A stretch of DNA of 64,000 nt from Larkinella arboricola (GCF_003259745.1 NZ_QLMC01000004.1:744001-808000); one strand, 5' to 3'. Shown: positions 27,076-36,556, counted from the stretch's first letter. Numbers and translations: made by a program. Notes: generated from the sequence alone by a model not told the origin.

Positions 27076-27846
27076 ATGAAAAAACGGTTTATTGCTTTAG
27101 CCGGTATGGTAGGCTTTATGGGGCTATGGGGAGAGGGGGGACTGCCGGTTCACGCACAGCCGGAATTGGCGATGGTGACGAAAAACCGTTCGGCAGCGCC
27201 CCAGAAACTGGTATTTGATCGAATCCTGGTTTATGAACAAACCGACTACAACGGTTCGGTGGTCCGTTATCAGGTGTTACTGAATTCAAAAACGGGCCAG
27301 TTTGGTTTCGACCGCAAGCTGGCTAATCTGAGTTTTCCGGGCGTTGTGGGAGGATACACGTTTGTAACCGGACAGCCGGATGGGAGTTACCGGGTCTATG
27401 TGGCCGACAAGTACGAAGGAAAGGTAATCATGCAGTACCATGTTGGCAAGTCGTTTTACTCACCCAACCGTGCCGAAGCCTGCCATAACCGTTTCAATCA
27501 GCGGTATCGGGCTACGGGACGTGAAGGGACGCAATACGGCCTGACCGCAACGGAATACCGGGCCAGCCTGGGGCCAAAAGATACGGAGTGGCTCTGGGTT
27601 GCGGAGGTGCCGTTCAACTCCTACCCATTGTATCTGTTCAACGAACTGGCGCTGGAAGCCAAATTACCTGATGCCCACAGCATCAACTTCTCTTCGTCGC
27701 TGGGTCCCAATGAGTTGCTGGTCCAGTCGAAAAAAGAATATTACTCCGAAAAAGTAAACGGACGCCCCGCCACCAGCACATTAAAACTCATTCATTTTGG
27801 CCCTACGAATTATTCCTTCGATGTGACCGGCTACCGGTTTAAGTAA
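27076..27846 (+). CDS. Hypothetical exported protein
   Basis: I do not recognise a family. The 256 aa protein has a signal peptide (M-K-K-R-F-I-A-L-A-G, probable cut after V-H-A-Q near residue 29). The mature part is rich in Tyr and beta strands (for example V-Y-E-Q-T-D-Y-N-G-S-V-V-R-Y-Q and T-F-V-T-G-Q-P-D-G-S-Y-R-V-Y). One Cys is present near residue 136. It could be a periplasmic or outer-membrane-associated protein. It is divergent from lpxH and converges with ftsH over a shared terminator. Confidence 0.65.
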   Translation: MKKRFIALAGMVGFMGLWGEGGLPVHAQPELAMVTKNRSAAPQKLVFDRILVYEQTDYNGSVVRYQVLLNSKTGQFGFDRKLANLSFPGVVGGYTFVTGQPDGSYRVYVADKYEGKVIMQYHVGKSFYSPNRAEACHNRFNQRYRATGREGTQYGLTATEYRASLGPKDTEWLWVAEVPFNSYPLYLFNELALEAKLPDAHSINFSSSLGPNELLVQSKKEYYSEKVNGRPATSTLKLIHFGPTNYSFDVTGYRFK

Positions 27847-27888
27847 TCGTAACGGTTATGAATGGGGGATGACCCTATTAATAGGTAC

Positions 27889-27918
27889 AAAAAAAGCCGA
27901 CGAACGTCGGCTTTTTTT
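27889..27918. terminator. Bidirectional terminator between 27076-27846 and ftsH
   Basis: Fourteen-base arms (aaaaaaagccgacg and its complement) with a 2-base loop give A-run and T-run flanks on both strands. Confidence 0.85.
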
Positions 27919-27936
27919 GATTCAGTTAACTCTATG

Positions 27937-29967
27937 TTATGAGAGCGCGGGCAGATCCGGCGTAGGCAGCGGCTGGGTTTGTTCCGGCTTGCTGTTGGTA
28001 CCGATTTCTTCCTCCACGATTTCCCCTGAGTTTTTATAGGCCTGGTAAGTCGTTTCTTTCTGGAACGGACGTTTACCAAGAATCCGAACCAGATCTTTCT
28101 GGAACAGAATTTCCTTCTCAAGCAGTTCTTTCGCTACGGCTTCCAGACCTTCCCGGTTCTTATCAAGCAGATCCTTCGTACGTGAGTAAGCTGCATCAAT
28201 GATCTTGCGAACTTCGTCGTCGATGGCTTCGGCCGTAGCTTCCGAATACGGTTTGTTAAACTGGTATTCGCTTTGTTTCGAATCATAAAACGAAACGTTA
28301 CCAATTTTGTCGTTCATCCCGTACATGGTTACCATGCTGTAGGCCAGCTTCGTAATCCGTTCGAGGTCACTCAGGGCACCGGTCGAAATTTTGCCGAATA
28401 CATTTTCTTCAGCCGCCCGGCCACCGAGCGTCATACACATTTCGTCAATGAGCTGCTCGGTACGATACAGATACTGCTCACGGGGCAGGTACTGCGCATA
28501 ACCCAAAGCTGCTACACCGCGGGGAACGATGGTTACTTTCACCAGCGGATCGGCGTGTTCGAGGAACCAGCCCGTTACAGCGTGGCCCGCTTCATGGTAC
28601 GCTACGATCTCTTTTTCTTCCGGCGAAATGAGTTTATTTTTCTTCTCCAGACCACCAATAACGCGGTCCATTGCGTACTGGAAGTCGCTCATATCAACGG
28701 ATTCCTTGTTCCGGCGGGCGGCAATTAGGGCCGCTTCGTTACAAACGTTGGCAATATCAGCACCGGCAAAACCCGGCGTTTGGGTGGCCAGTTCTTTCGG
28801 GTCAACATCCGTTGCCAGTTTGATAGGCTTCAAGTGTACCCGGAAAATAGCTTCGCGGCCCACGATATCGGGCTTATCAATGCTGATCTGACGATCGAAC
28901 CGGCCAGGACGCAGTAACGCTGAGTCCAATACATCCGGGCGGTTTGTGGCTGCCAGGATAATGATTCCGGAGTCCGTGGCAAAACCGTCCATTTCAACCA
29001 GCAGGGAGTTCAGCGTATTTTCCCGTTCGTCATTGGCACCGGGCATCGAACCCCGGCCACGCGACCGACCCACGGCATCGATTTCGTCAATAAAGATGAT
29101 ACAGGGCGCCTTCTCTTTAGCCTGCTTGAACAGGTCACGTACGCGGGCAGCACCCACACCAACGAACATCTCCACAAAGTCAGAACCCGACAGCGAGAAG
29201 AACGGTACACCGGCCTCGCCCGCTACGGCTTTGGCTAACAAGGTTTTACCTGTCCCCGGAGGGCCTACCAGCAAAGCGCCTTTCGGAATTTTGGCACCCA
29301 GTTTGGTAAATTTCGTCGGGTTTTTCAGGTAATCAACAATTTCTTTGATTTCTTCTTTCGCTTCGTCCAGACCCGCTACGTCGTTGAACGTAATCTTAAC
29401 CCGGTTTTCAGCATCGAACAGCGCAGCTTTGGATTTCCCAATGTTGAAAATCTGACCACCCGGTCCGGCACCACCTGACATCCGGCCCAGGAGAAAATAC
29501 ATGGCTAGAATCATGATAATAAAGAAACCCCATGTGGACAGAAAGCCACTCCAGTCACTTCGTTGTTCAATTTTATAATCAATTCTCTCATTATCAGGCA
29601 CGCCCTCCTGAATACGGTCCAGATCTTTTTTGAAAGATTCAGCGGACGAAACCCGGAATTGGAAATGAGGGCCGGATTCCGAATTAAAGTACGATTTGTC
29701 CTGGAACAGATTCCGGTATTTCTGCTGTAATGCCTGCCGGGTCAGGGTTACTTCAACAACATCATTGTTCACAATGACAACCTCTTCGACTTCCTTGTTT
29801 TTAACCATTTTTTCAAAGCCGCGGATCGTGGTCTCCCGAACGGCACTGCTGCGGTTAAAAAAGGTTATCCCGAGGATCGCTGCAATCAGGATCGCTACAA
29901 TCCAGCCCTGGAAGTTGGGCCGACGGGGCGTTCTGGGTGTTAGTGGATTTCTATTAGTATCAGGCAT
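27937..29967 (-). CDS. ftsH: ATP-dependent zinc metalloprotease FtsH
   Basis: This membrane-bound AAA+ protease degrades membrane and regulatory proteins. The 676 aa protein has transmembrane helices at about 21-37 and 143-161 around a periplasmic domain. It has Walker A G-P-P-G-T-G-K-T at 235-242, Walker B I-F-I-D-E-I-D at 291-297, the pore motif region F-V-E-M-F-V-G at 264-270, and the zinc site H-E-A-G-H at 458-462. The tail is acidic and Pro-rich. It lies downstream of rsfS on the same strand, an order known from other Bacteroidota. Confidence 0.97.
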   Translation of the reverse strand: MPDTNRNPLTPRTPRRPNFQGWIVAILIAAILGITFFNRSSAVRETTIRGFEKMVKNKEVEEVVIVNNDVVEVTLTRQALQQKYRNLFQDKSYFNSESGPHFQFRVSSAESFKKDLDRIQEGVPDNERIDYKIEQRSDWSGFLSTWGFFIIMILAMYFLLGRMSGGAGPGGQIFNIGKSKAALFDAENRVKITFNDVAGLDEAKEEIKEIVDYLKNPTKFTKLGAKIPKGALLVGPPGTGKTLLAKAVAGEAGVPFFSLSGSDFVEMFVGVGAARVRDLFKQAKEKAPCIIFIDEIDAVGRSRGRGSMPGANDERENTLNSLLVEMDGFATDSGIIILAATNRPDVLDSALLRPGRFDRQISIDKPDIVGREAIFRVHLKPIKLATDVDPKELATQTPGFAGADIANVCNEAALIAARRNKESVDMSDFQYAMDRVIGGLEKKNKLISPEEKEIVAYHEAGHAVTGWFLEHADPLVKVTIVPRGVAALGYAQYLPREQYLYRTEQLIDEMCMTLGGRAAEENVFGKISTGALSDLERITKLAYSMVTMYGMNDKIGNVSFYDSKQSEYQFNKPYSEATAEAIDDEVRKIIDAAYSRTKDLLDKNREGLEAVAKELLEKEILFQKDLVRILGKRPFQKETTYQAYKNSGEIVEEEIGTNSKPEQTQPLPTPDLPALS

Positions 29968-30157
29968 TTTGGCAACAGAATTACGGCTAAATAGATAAAA
30001 GAGGAAACACCATTTGTGAATGGATTGTTTCTGTGGGGCTTTGGTTTCGATAAACGGAGAGTTTCCGGGGCAGGTGGTTGTAAGAGCGGATAAACACTCA
30101 GTCCGTTTACTGCGTTGGGAGCAGATGAGAATCTGCTCCCTTATTCCGTTCTATCGA

Positions 30158-30541
30158 TCAGGCAAAGGTTTCCTCCACGGCGTGGATTTCGGCATCGCCC
30201 CAAAGTTGTTCAAGGTCATAAAAAACCCGGCGTTCCTTTTTGAAAATATGGACAACGACATCCACATAATCAAGAAGAATCCATTCCCGATTCATTTTGC
30301 CTTCCTCGTGCCAGGGACTGGCCTGACTGGATTTAAATACTTCTTCTTCAACAGAATCGGCGATTGCGTCAATTTGTGTATCAGAGGTACCGGAGCAAAT
30401 GACAAAGTAATCAGAAATGGCATTTTTAACTTCGCGAAGATCCATGACAACAATGTCAATGGCTTTTTTCTCCTGCATTCCCTTCACGACGAGTTTGCAT
30501 AGTTCTTCGGATGATAATTCTTTTGGTTTGTTAATTCTCAT
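30158..30541 (-). CDS. rsfS: Ribosomal silencing factor RsfS
   Basis: It binds uL14 on the large subunit and blocks subunit joining in starvation. The 127 aa protein has the DUF143/Iojap core: K-A-I-D-I-V-V-M-D-L-R, then I-S-D-Y-F-V-I-C-S-G-T-S-D-T-Q at about 43-57, and the Trp-containing E-W-I-L-L-D-Y-V-D-V-V-V-H-I-F near 85-99. It lies 190 bases upstream of ftsH and divergent from birA. Confidence 0.95.
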   Translation of the reverse strand: MRINKPKELSSEELCKLVVKGMQEKKAIDIVVMDLREVKNAISDYFVICSGTSDTQIDAIADSVEEEVFKSSQASPWHEEGKMNREWILLDYVDVVVHIFKKERRVFYDLEQLWGDAEIHAVEETFA

Positions 30542-30642
30542 GCTACTGGTTTAAATTGCACAGACCGAAATTAGCGGGTACAGGCTATAAACAAGGTTTT
30601 GTGCCATAATTCGGTATTCATCCAACTAAATGTATTAAAAAT

Positions 30643-31410
30643 TTGTACAAGTTTCGACCCAAAACGTTATTTCTTGGCCAAAAAATTAATTATCTGCCAA
30701 CTTGTCAGTCTACTAACGACATTGCCGCTAGTCTGATTACGGGCGAAACCTCTCTGGACGGAACCGTTGTGATAACTGATCAACAGACGGCGGGCCGGGG
30801 GCAGCGGGGCAATCAGTGGGAAGCCCAACCCGGGCAAAACCTGACCTTTTCCGTTATTTTACAACCTTCATTTTTGCAGCCAAACGAACAATTCTGGCTT
30901 AATATTGCCATATCGCTGGGGATTAGCGACTGGCTGGCCACTCATCTGAACGATCGGCTGAAAATTAAATGGCCGAACGACTTATACGTAGAACAGCGTA
31001 AAATCGGTGGTATTCTGATTGAAAACACGTTATATGGGTATTCAATTGCCTGGTCGGTGGTTGGAATTGGCTTGAATATCAACCAAACGCGCTTCCAGAC
31101 CGCTACGGCAACCTCCCTTATTAATGAAACACCAAATGAGTATGATTTCGTTCTCCCGGAAGCATTACCATCGTTATTAGAATCGCTCGAAAAACGGTAT
31201 TTGTCGTTGCGGGCCGGGCAACGCGATGTTTTAAAAACGAATTACCTGCAACGTTTATTCCGCTATCAGGAAGAAAGTGATTTTATATCCGGGGGTGAAC
31301 GCTTTCGCGGTATGATTGTCGGCGTTGAGGAAAGTGGCCGACTGGCCATTCAGGTAGGAGAGAAGCTGAGAAGTTTTGCGTTTAAGGAAGTGGAGTTTGT
31401 CATTGAATAA
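30643..31410 (+). CDS. birA: Biotin--[acetyl-CoA-carboxylase] ligase, monofunctional
   Basis: It adenylates biotin and transfers it to biotinyl-carrier proteins. The 255 aa protein has the ligase signature G-R-G-Q-R-G-N-Q-W (about 47-55) and the lysine motif K-W-P-N-D-L-Y. K-I-G-G-I-L-I-E follows. The N-terminal DNA-binding HTH of E. coli BirA is absent, so it is a group I enzyme without repressor function. The only practical start in frame is TTG 30643 (an ATG at 30630 is in another frame, followed by a stop). The likely substrate is the carrier protein encoded at 17994-18494. Confidence 0.93.
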   Translation: MYKFRPKTLFLGQKINYLPTCQSTNDIAASLITGETSLDGTVVITDQQTAGRGQRGNQWEAQPGQNLTFSVILQPSFLQPNEQFWLNIAISLGISDWLATHLNDRLKIKWPNDLYVEQRKIGGILIENTLYGYSIAWSVVGIGLNINQTRFQTATATSLINETPNEYDFVLPEALPSLLESLEKRYLSLRAGQRDVLKTNYLQRLFRYQEESDFISGGERFRGMIVGVEESGRLAIQVGEKLRSFAFKEVEFVIE

Positions 31411-31449
31411 AACTGCCCGGACGGTATTGTTATACCTATCCGGGCAGTT
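31411..31449. terminator. Bidirectional terminator between birA and the GlsB-like gene
   Basis: Perfect 11-bp arms aactgcccgga (31411-31421) and tccgggcagtt (31439-31449) start one base after the birA stop and lie between convergent genes. Confidence 0.8.
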
Positions 31450-31459
31450 TCAGAGTCGG

Positions 31460-31729
31460 TTAAGCCGTCCTCCGTGATCCTTTAATAAGCGCGGCAATAC
31501 CCAGAATGATAACCGCCCCAACAAAAGCCGTCAGAACCCGGTCGAGCATACCGCCGGCTCCGCTTGAAAAGGTGTTTCCAAAAATCCATCCGCCGACAAA
31601 AGCGCCAGCGATGCCGAGCAATATTTCCGTAAACAGTGAAAACGAAAACCGTTTAAAAACAAGGTCTGCCAGCCAACCGGCAATGGCTCCGACCAGTATT
31701 GTCATCAAGAGTCCCATATCCTTGTGCAT
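31460..31729 (-). CDS. GlsB/YeaQ/YmgE family stress-response membrane protein
   Basis: This small inner-membrane protein of the transglycosylase-associated family has 89 aa. It is almost entirely hydrophobic, with three helices and Gly-zipper patterns (G-A-I-A-G-W-L-A-D; G-I-A-G-A-F-V-G-G-W-I-F-G; G-A-V-I-I-L-G-I-A). The family is induced in stress in other bacteria; the molecular role is not known. It lies downstream of pgeF on the same strand with 66 bases between. Confidence 0.85.
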   Translation of the reverse strand: MHKDMGLLMTILVGAIAGWLADLVFKRFSFSLFTEILLGIAGAFVGGWIFGNTFSSGAGGMLDRVLTAFVGAVIILGIAALIKGSRRTA

Positions 31730-31795
31730 TTAAGTGTATGGATATAAAACCCGGTTCGGGCGGCTTTGTTTACCCGCTTGATCCTGAGTTGGCTT

Positions 31796-32560
31796 TTAAT
31801 GACTGGAACGCAGCCCGATCAGTGCCAGCATCCGGCCCGTATTGCCGTTTTCGGCCCGAAACGAAAAATAGTCCTGATGATGCAAAACCGTCGAATAGGG
31901 CGAAATTCCAATCTGGGGGGCTGGAATACCGGCCCTCATCAGTTGGTCCGCATTGGCCGCTTTTAAATCAATCAAAAATTTTTGCCGATCCGCGTCAAAC
32001 CGTTTGTGGACCTCATCGAACTGCCCGGCTACTTCGGGTCCTACTTCAAAAGAATCCTGATCGATGCAGGTGCCGACGTAGGCAAAGCAGTCTGCGGGCT
32101 GTGTGCCAAACTGTTCCTGTAGGGCCTTGACGGTTTTTTGGACAAGGCGGGCAACGGTTCCGCGCCAGCCTGCATGAATAGCCGCCACGGCCTGTTGTCC
32201 GGCGTCATAGATCAGAATCGGCGTACAGTCCGCTACCGTCACCGTCAGAAAATGGTTAGGCTGATTGGTGATCAGGGCGTCGTAGCCCTCAAACCGTCCG
32301 GGCTGGGTAACCGTCAGAATCCGATCATCGTGCACCTGATACGACGAGGCCACCTGCTGAGGATCAACCTGGAGACTGGAAAATAAACGCCGACGGTTTT
32401 CTGCTACGTTTTCGGGCGTATCGGTCGTATTAATCCCAACATTCAGTGAAGCGAACGGCGCGGAGCTGACCCCGCCATGACGGGTGCTTTCGGCGGCAAT
32501 CAGGTTCGGAAAAGAGTCAAAAACCGGGGGAATCCGGTAGAGGGATTCTGAAACAATCAT
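31796..32560 (-). CDS. pgeF: Peptidoglycan editing factor PgeF (laccase-domain protein)
   Basis: The family, formerly called multicopper polyphenol oxidase, in E. coli removes mis-incorporated L-Ser from muropeptide precursors. Of 254 aa, it shows S-T-R-H-G-G-V-S near 28-35, V-A-D-C-T-P-I-L near 109-116, and A-A-I-H-A-G-W-R-G-T-V near 126-136. These supply the His-Cys-His zinc site. The C-terminal Y-F-S-F-R-A-E-N-G-N-T-G-R-M-L-A-L-I is the usual ending. Some homologues act on purine nucleosides, so the exact activity is not certain. Confidence 0.92.
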   Translation of the reverse strand: MIVSESLYRIPPVFDSFPNLIAAESTRHGGVSSAPFASLNVGINTTDTPENVAENRRRLFSSLQVDPQQVASSYQVHDDRILTVTQPGRFEGYDALITNQPNHFLTVTVADCTPILIYDAGQQAVAAIHAGWRGTVARLVQKTVKALQEQFGTQPADCFAYVGTCIDQDSFEVGPEVAGQFDEVHKRFDADRQKFLIDLKAANADQLMRAGIPAPQIGISPYSTVLHHQDYFSFRAENGNTGRMLALIGLRSSH

Positions 32561-32872
32561 TTCGAAATTTTATACTGTAATCGCTGATTTTGTACCTTTT
32601 TTATTCGGCTTATAGCCCGTATTCTGTCAGGCAGATTCATTTGAAAGTAAAAAGATACTATTTTCTTTGACTGGTAATTGCTTGGTAGTCTGGGTGTTAT
32701 GGTGGCGTTTGGCGTGTTGCCGTTTAATTGCTCATCCAGTATTCAGACCGTTCGGCCAGTTACATAAACCGTTGCCGTACTATGTTTCGGACGGTATGGG
32801 CCCTGGACGCTATCTTTGAACCGTCAATTAAGACAAAACAACAACAAATACGAACACATACAATCACACACC
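32561..32872. promoter_or_regulatory. Divergent intergenic region with a perfect -7 box at 32811-32818
   Basis: TATCTTTG (32811-32818) matches TAnnTTTG and lies 54 bases before ATG 32873. The intervening leader is A/C-rich (acaaaacaacaacaaatac), typical of strongly expressed Bacteroidota genes. No clear element faces pgeF and I see nothing else in the 312 bases. Confidence 0.55.
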
Positions 32873-33259
32873 ATGAAAACGTTCATCTCTTCCGTACTGG
32901 TAGCGCTGGCTCTCAGTGCATCCACCGCAACATTTGCCAACAGCGACAACGAAAAAAAGGCTAACTCGTACCACGTTGGTTTGTATCCTTCCGTTCAAAC
33001 CGCCAAAGTAAACGTAATGGTTGCCAAAGAAAAAGGCACGGCACTGGATGTTTTATTGCTGGATGGTCAGGGCACAGTTTTAGCCACGCACCGGTTAGCC
33101 AAAAACGAAACGTCTACCCGTACCCGCTTTGACCTGAATCAATTGCAGGATGGAACCTATACCGTTGTCGTAAGCGACGGTTCTTCTAAAATTATCAAAG
33201 ATTTTAATTTGCAAACCAAAAAACCGGTTCAAGCGGAGCGTTCTATTTCATTGCGCTAA
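32873..33259 (+). CDS. Small exported protein with a T9SS-tail-like beta domain
   Basis: The 128 aa protein has a clear signal peptide (M-K-T-F-I-S-S-V-L-V-A-L-A-L-S-A, cut after T-F-A near residue 23). The mature part is one beta-rich domain (K-V-N-V-M-V-A-K-E-K-G, then L-D-V-L-L-L-D-G-Q-G, D-L-N-Q-L-Q-D-G-T-Y-T-V-V-V-S-D-G). This recalls the Por-secretion C-terminal sorting domain or DUF3244 domain, but without a large passenger in front. It probably localises to the periplasm or surface. It has a strong promoter and a strong terminator of its own, so high expression is likely. Confidence 0.75.
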   Translation: MKTFISSVLVALALSASTATFANSDNEKKANSYHVGLYPSVQTAKVNVMVAKEKGTALDVLLLDGQGTVLATHRLAKNETSTRTRFDLNQLQDGTYTVVVSDGSSKIIKDFNLQTKKPVQAERSISLR

Positions 33260-33284
33260 TCTTCCGGCCTTTTCCACACCAGAA

Positions 33285-33320
33285 CGAAAAAGCCCCGGTC
33301 CTGCGACCGGGGCTTTTTCG
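33285..33320. terminator. Bidirectional terminator (16-bp stem)
   Basis: Arms cgaaaaagccccggtc (33285-33300) and gaccggggctttttcg (33305-33320) are perfectly complementary with a 4-base loop, between convergent genes. Confidence 0.9.
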
Positions 33321-33323
33321 TTT

Positions 33324-34172
33324 TTACTGTACTTTGTTGTAGGCGCTTCGGAAGTATTTGACGCTTTCAGCAATTTCGGGACCGTTGTTCTCCCAGTGGT
33401 ATTCGTATTCCACCGAGATCGGGCCTTTAAATTTCTGGCGCTTGAGTTCGGCAATCACCGCATCGACCTTGCAGTCGCCGGTTCCCCAGATCACGTCGTG
33501 GTATTTGCCGTCCGGTGAGTCTTTCTTCACATCCTTGAAGTGCATCCCCAGAATGTGGCCCTGTAGTTTTTTCAGGCAATCAACCGGGTCCAGACCGGAG
33601 CGAACCCAGTGGCCGATGTCGGCGCAGGCACCCACGTACTTGCTCGTACCGATCACGGACAGCACCGAGTCGGGGTGCCAGTAGTGCGACGGTTTCGGGT
33701 GGTTGTGCAGGGCCACGTTGATTTTATACTCGTCGGCCAGCCGGGCGATGTACGGAATCTGCTCCACTTTGGGCTCGGTATTGATGTTGGTGATGCCCAT
33801 GTCTTTGGCAAATTCAAACAGGGCCTTCCAGTCGGCTTCATTTGGAGCATTGACCACGCCAAAGGCCGAGAAAGATAAGCCTTTGTCTTTTACCAGTTTC
33901 TTAACAGCCTGACGGGTGGCTGCGTCCATTTTAAAATCCATTTTGCCTTCAATGCCGCCACCGATGGTTTGACCTGGAAACGCTTCTACGTATTTTAGTC
34001 CGCAGCTGTCAATTTTGCGGATGGCTTCGGCAAACGTAAACAAACGGAAGGAGTAGGATTGAGCGCCGAGTTTCCAGCCGGCTTTGTTCTCGGGATTGCG
34101 CTGGGCGTTTGCGGAAAAGGCACAGAAAGCCAGTAATCCAACGATCAGCAAAAGGTTGTTAATGCGTTTCAT
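33324..34172 (-). CDS. Exported sugar phosphate isomerase/epimerase-like TIM-barrel protein
   Basis: The 282 aa protein has a signal peptide (about 1-23, cut after A-N-A-Q). An AP-endonuclease-2/xylose isomerase-type barrel follows: W-K-L-G-A-Q-S-Y-S-F-R-L-F near 33-45, K-Y-V-E-A-F-P-G near 60, V-A-L-H-N-H-P, A-C-A-D-I-G-H-W, and near the end I-S-V-E-Y-E-Y-H-W. Conserved Glu, His and Asp metal-ligand positions can be seen. Export of such proteins is frequent in Bacteroidota, where they act in periplasmic sugar oxidation/epimerisation. The true substrate is unknown. Confidence 0.85.
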   Translation of the reverse strand: MKRINNLLLIVGLLAFCAFSANAQRNPENKAGWKLGAQSYSFRLFTFAEAIRKIDSCGLKYVEAFPGQTIGGGIEGKMDFKMDAATRQAVKKLVKDKGLSFSAFGVVNAPNEADWKALFEFAKDMGITNINTEPKVEQIPYIARLADEYKINVALHNHPKPSHYWHPDSVLSVIGTSKYVGACADIGHWVRSGLDPVDCLKKLQGHILGMHFKDVKKDSPDGKYHDVIWGTGDCKVDAVIAELKRQKFKGPISVEYEYHWENNGPEIAESVKYFRSAYNKVQ

Positions 34173-34269
34173 TTAGTAAGGATTTTTTTGATGCTGTAAA
34201 TGTAAAAGAAATCTGGCCCGCCATTGCGTCAATTCAATGATTTAATATGATTTCTTCGGCAAATGACCT

Positions 34270-35643
34270 TTACATCAAAACGCCCTGAAATACCTCGTCC
34301 AGTTTGCTGACGGGACGGATTTTGATTTTAAAGTTGCTCGTATCCAGCCCTTTGATGTTGTACTTGGAAATGAAAATTTCCTTGAATCCCAGCTTCTCGG
34401 CTTCCGAAATCCGGGATTCGACCCGGTGTACGGCGCGGACCTCGCCACCCAGACCAACCTCAGCCGCAAACGCTGAGCTGGACGGAATCGCAATGTCCTC
34501 GTAGCTCGAAACAATGGCCGCACAAACCGCCAGGTCAATTGCCGGGTCTTCGACTTTCAGACCACCGGCCACGTTCAGGAAAACGTCCTGCTGGCCCAGC
34601 CGGAAACCGCCCCGTTTTTCGAGTACGGCGAGTAACATCTGCAACCGCTTGGCGTCGAAACCGGTGCTGCTGCGCTGTGGGGTTCCGTAATTGGCCACAC
34701 TCACCAGCGCCTGAATCTCGATCATCAGCGGACGGTTTCCTTCCACCATTGAGCCAATGGCAATCCCGCTCAGGGCTTCGTCGCGCTGGGAGATCAGGAT
34801 TTCCGATGGATTGGTCACCTGCCGCAAACCCGTGCCCTGCATCTCGTAAATGCCCAGTTCGGAGGTACTGCCGAAACGGTTTTTCGTCGTGCGCAGAATC
34901 CGGTAGGTGGTGTGCCGGTCGCCCTCGAAGGTTAATACCGTATCGACCATGTGTTCCAGTACTTTCGGTCCGGCCAGCGAACCATCTTTGGTAATGTGGC
35001 CAACGATGAAAACCGGCGTGCCGCTTTCCTTGGCGTATTTCATAAACTCGGTGGTACACTCGCGGACCTGCGAAACGCTGCCCGCACCCGATTCCACCAG
35101 CGACGAGTGCATGGTCTGGATCGAATCGATAATCAGGATTTCCGGTTCAAAATGTTCGACGGTGCGAAAAATATTCTGCGTCGAGGTTTCGGTCATGATG
35201 TAGCAGTCGCTGATGGGCGTAGGCAACCGCTCGGCCCGCATCTTGATCTGCTGTTCGCTTTCCTCTCCCGACACGTATAAAACCCGCATATCGTTCAGGC
35301 CGAGTGCAATCTGGAGCAGCAGGGTGGATTTGCCGATGCCCGGTTCACCGCCGATCAACACCAGCGACCCCGGCACAATACCGCCCCCCAGCACCCGGTT
35401 CAGTTCGCTGTCGGGCGTCAGGGTTCGTTCCTGTTCTTCATAATTGATGGCGTGGATGGCTTTCGGTTTGGCCGCCGTTTTGGTGGTGGCGGTGGGGCGC
35501 CAGTTGCCGGCAACCGGTTCGTCTTTTGTCACCACTTCCTCCACAAAGGTATTCCACTCACCACAAGCCGGGCAGCGACCCAGCCATTTGGGAGCCTGAT
35601 TACCGCAATTCTGACAGAAAAATGTTGTTTTTGTTTTTGCCAT
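34270..35643 (-). CDS. radA: DNA repair protein RadA
   Basis: This RecA-like branch-migration factor acts in homologous recombination. The 457 aa protein starts with a C4 zinc finger (Cys10, Cys13, Cys24, Cys27). It has Walker A G-G-E-P-G-I-G-K-S-T and the RadA-specific K-N-R-F-G-S motif, followed by a Lon-protease-like C-terminal domain (from about residue 290) without its own catalytic purpose. The length is typical. It is monocistronic. Confidence 0.96.
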   Translation of the reverse strand: MAKTKTTFFCQNCGNQAPKWLGRCPACGEWNTFVEEVVTKDEPVAGNWRPTATTKTAAKPKAIHAINYEEQERTLTPDSELNRVLGGGIVPGSLVLIGGEPGIGKSTLLLQIALGLNDMRVLYVSGEESEQQIKMRAERLPTPISDCYIMTETSTQNIFRTVEHFEPEILIIDSIQTMHSSLVESGAGSVSQVRECTTEFMKYAKESGTPVFIVGHITKDGSLAGPKVLEHMVDTVLTFEGDRHTTYRILRTTKNRFGSTSELGIYEMQGTGLRQVTNPSEILISQRDEALSGIAIGSMVEGNRPLMIEIQALVSVANYGTPQRSSTGFDAKRLQMLLAVLEKRGGFRLGQQDVFLNVAGGLKVEDPAIDLAVCAAIVSSYEDIAIPSSSAFAAEVGLGGEVRAVHRVESRISEAEKLGFKEIFISKYNIKGLDTSNFKIKIRPVSKLDEVFQGVLM

Positions 35644-35845
35644 TAAACCTTTGGTTACAATCGCGCTTCTAAGCAGCGTGCCGTAAAAGAATAGGGGTAA
35701 ATTGTCCGTGGAGTGTCCTATCCAAAAACCGATTCTGCAAAGAAAGCGAGGTGCTCATAAACTAACAATATACTAAAAAAAGCCGGTCTTTCATAGCATT
35801 ATCGCCAGCGATCTCGTTAATCATTCATTCTAACTTCTCTTCCAA

Positions 35846-36538
35846 ATGAAAAAACTCCTGTTGCTCGGTCTGGTCCTGTGCCTGCCCGTATTAACGTTTG
35901 CACAATTCAGTATCGGTGTGAAAGGCGGGGTGAACCTATCGCAGTTTACGATGGGGGAATTTGTGAAAACCCGTTTAAATGCAAATGGTACTCCGCAGGT
36001 CAGCGTGAGCGGTCGGACCATCCGCGACAACCTGAAAGAAAGTTTCGATAGCCGGACGGGCTGGGCCTACGGTATTTACACCCGGTTTGGAAAAAATATT
36101 TACCTGCAACCTGAATTGCTGGTATCGTCGAAAGGCGGTTCGTTCGAGATTGTCCGCGACATCGACGGGCAGCCAACCTCCGAAACCGTTACCATTAACA
36201 CCACCAATTTTGACGTACCGATTCTGCTGGGCCTGAAAGGCGGCCCCATCCGGGTTGTGGCCGGTCCCATCGTTTCTTTTCGGATCAGTGATGATCAGTC
36301 GCTGCGCGACGCCTTGCAGGATTATACGTCCGGCAGTTTGAATAACGCGCTGGCCAAAGCGACGTACGGCTATCAGGTTGGTGTTGGCCTGGATCTGGGT
36401 CGGCTGGGCATTGATGTCCGGCGGGAAGGCGGTTTGTCCAACGTGTCGGCGGTAGATCTGGGCACCGAGGGTAATTCCGAGCGGTTTAGCCAGAAGCTCA
36501 AATCCTGGCAGGTGACGCTGGCCCTGCGCTTGTTTTAA
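35846..36538 (+). CDS. PorT-family outer-membrane beta-barrel protein (copy 1)
   Basis: The 230 aa protein has a signal peptide (about 1-19, cut after T-F-A-Q). The mature chain starts G-V-K-G-G-V-N-L-S-Q-F, the typical first strand of the PorT/OMP_b-brl_2 family, and ends in W-Q-V-T-L-A-L-R-L-F with a terminal aromatic residue. An eight-stranded barrel is likely. It is a clear paralogue of the next gene, sharing for example L-Q-P-E-L-L-V-S-S-K-G-G-S-F and G-Y-Q-V-G-V-G-L-D-L-G. Members of the broad family include PorT of the type IX secretion system, but this copy need not be PorT. Confidence 0.85.
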   Translation: MKKLLLLGLVLCLPVLTFAQFSIGVKGGVNLSQFTMGEFVKTRLNANGTPQVSVSGRTIRDNLKESFDSRTGWAYGIYTRFGKNIYLQPELLVSSKGGSFEIVRDIDGQPTSETVTINTTNFDVPILLGLKGGPIRVVAGPIVSFRISDDQSLRDALQDYTSGSLNNALAKATYGYQVGVGLDLGRLGIDVRREGGLSNVSAVDLGTEGNSERFSQKLKSWQVTLALRLF

Positions 36539-36556
36539 ACGTAAGACGCGAACACT

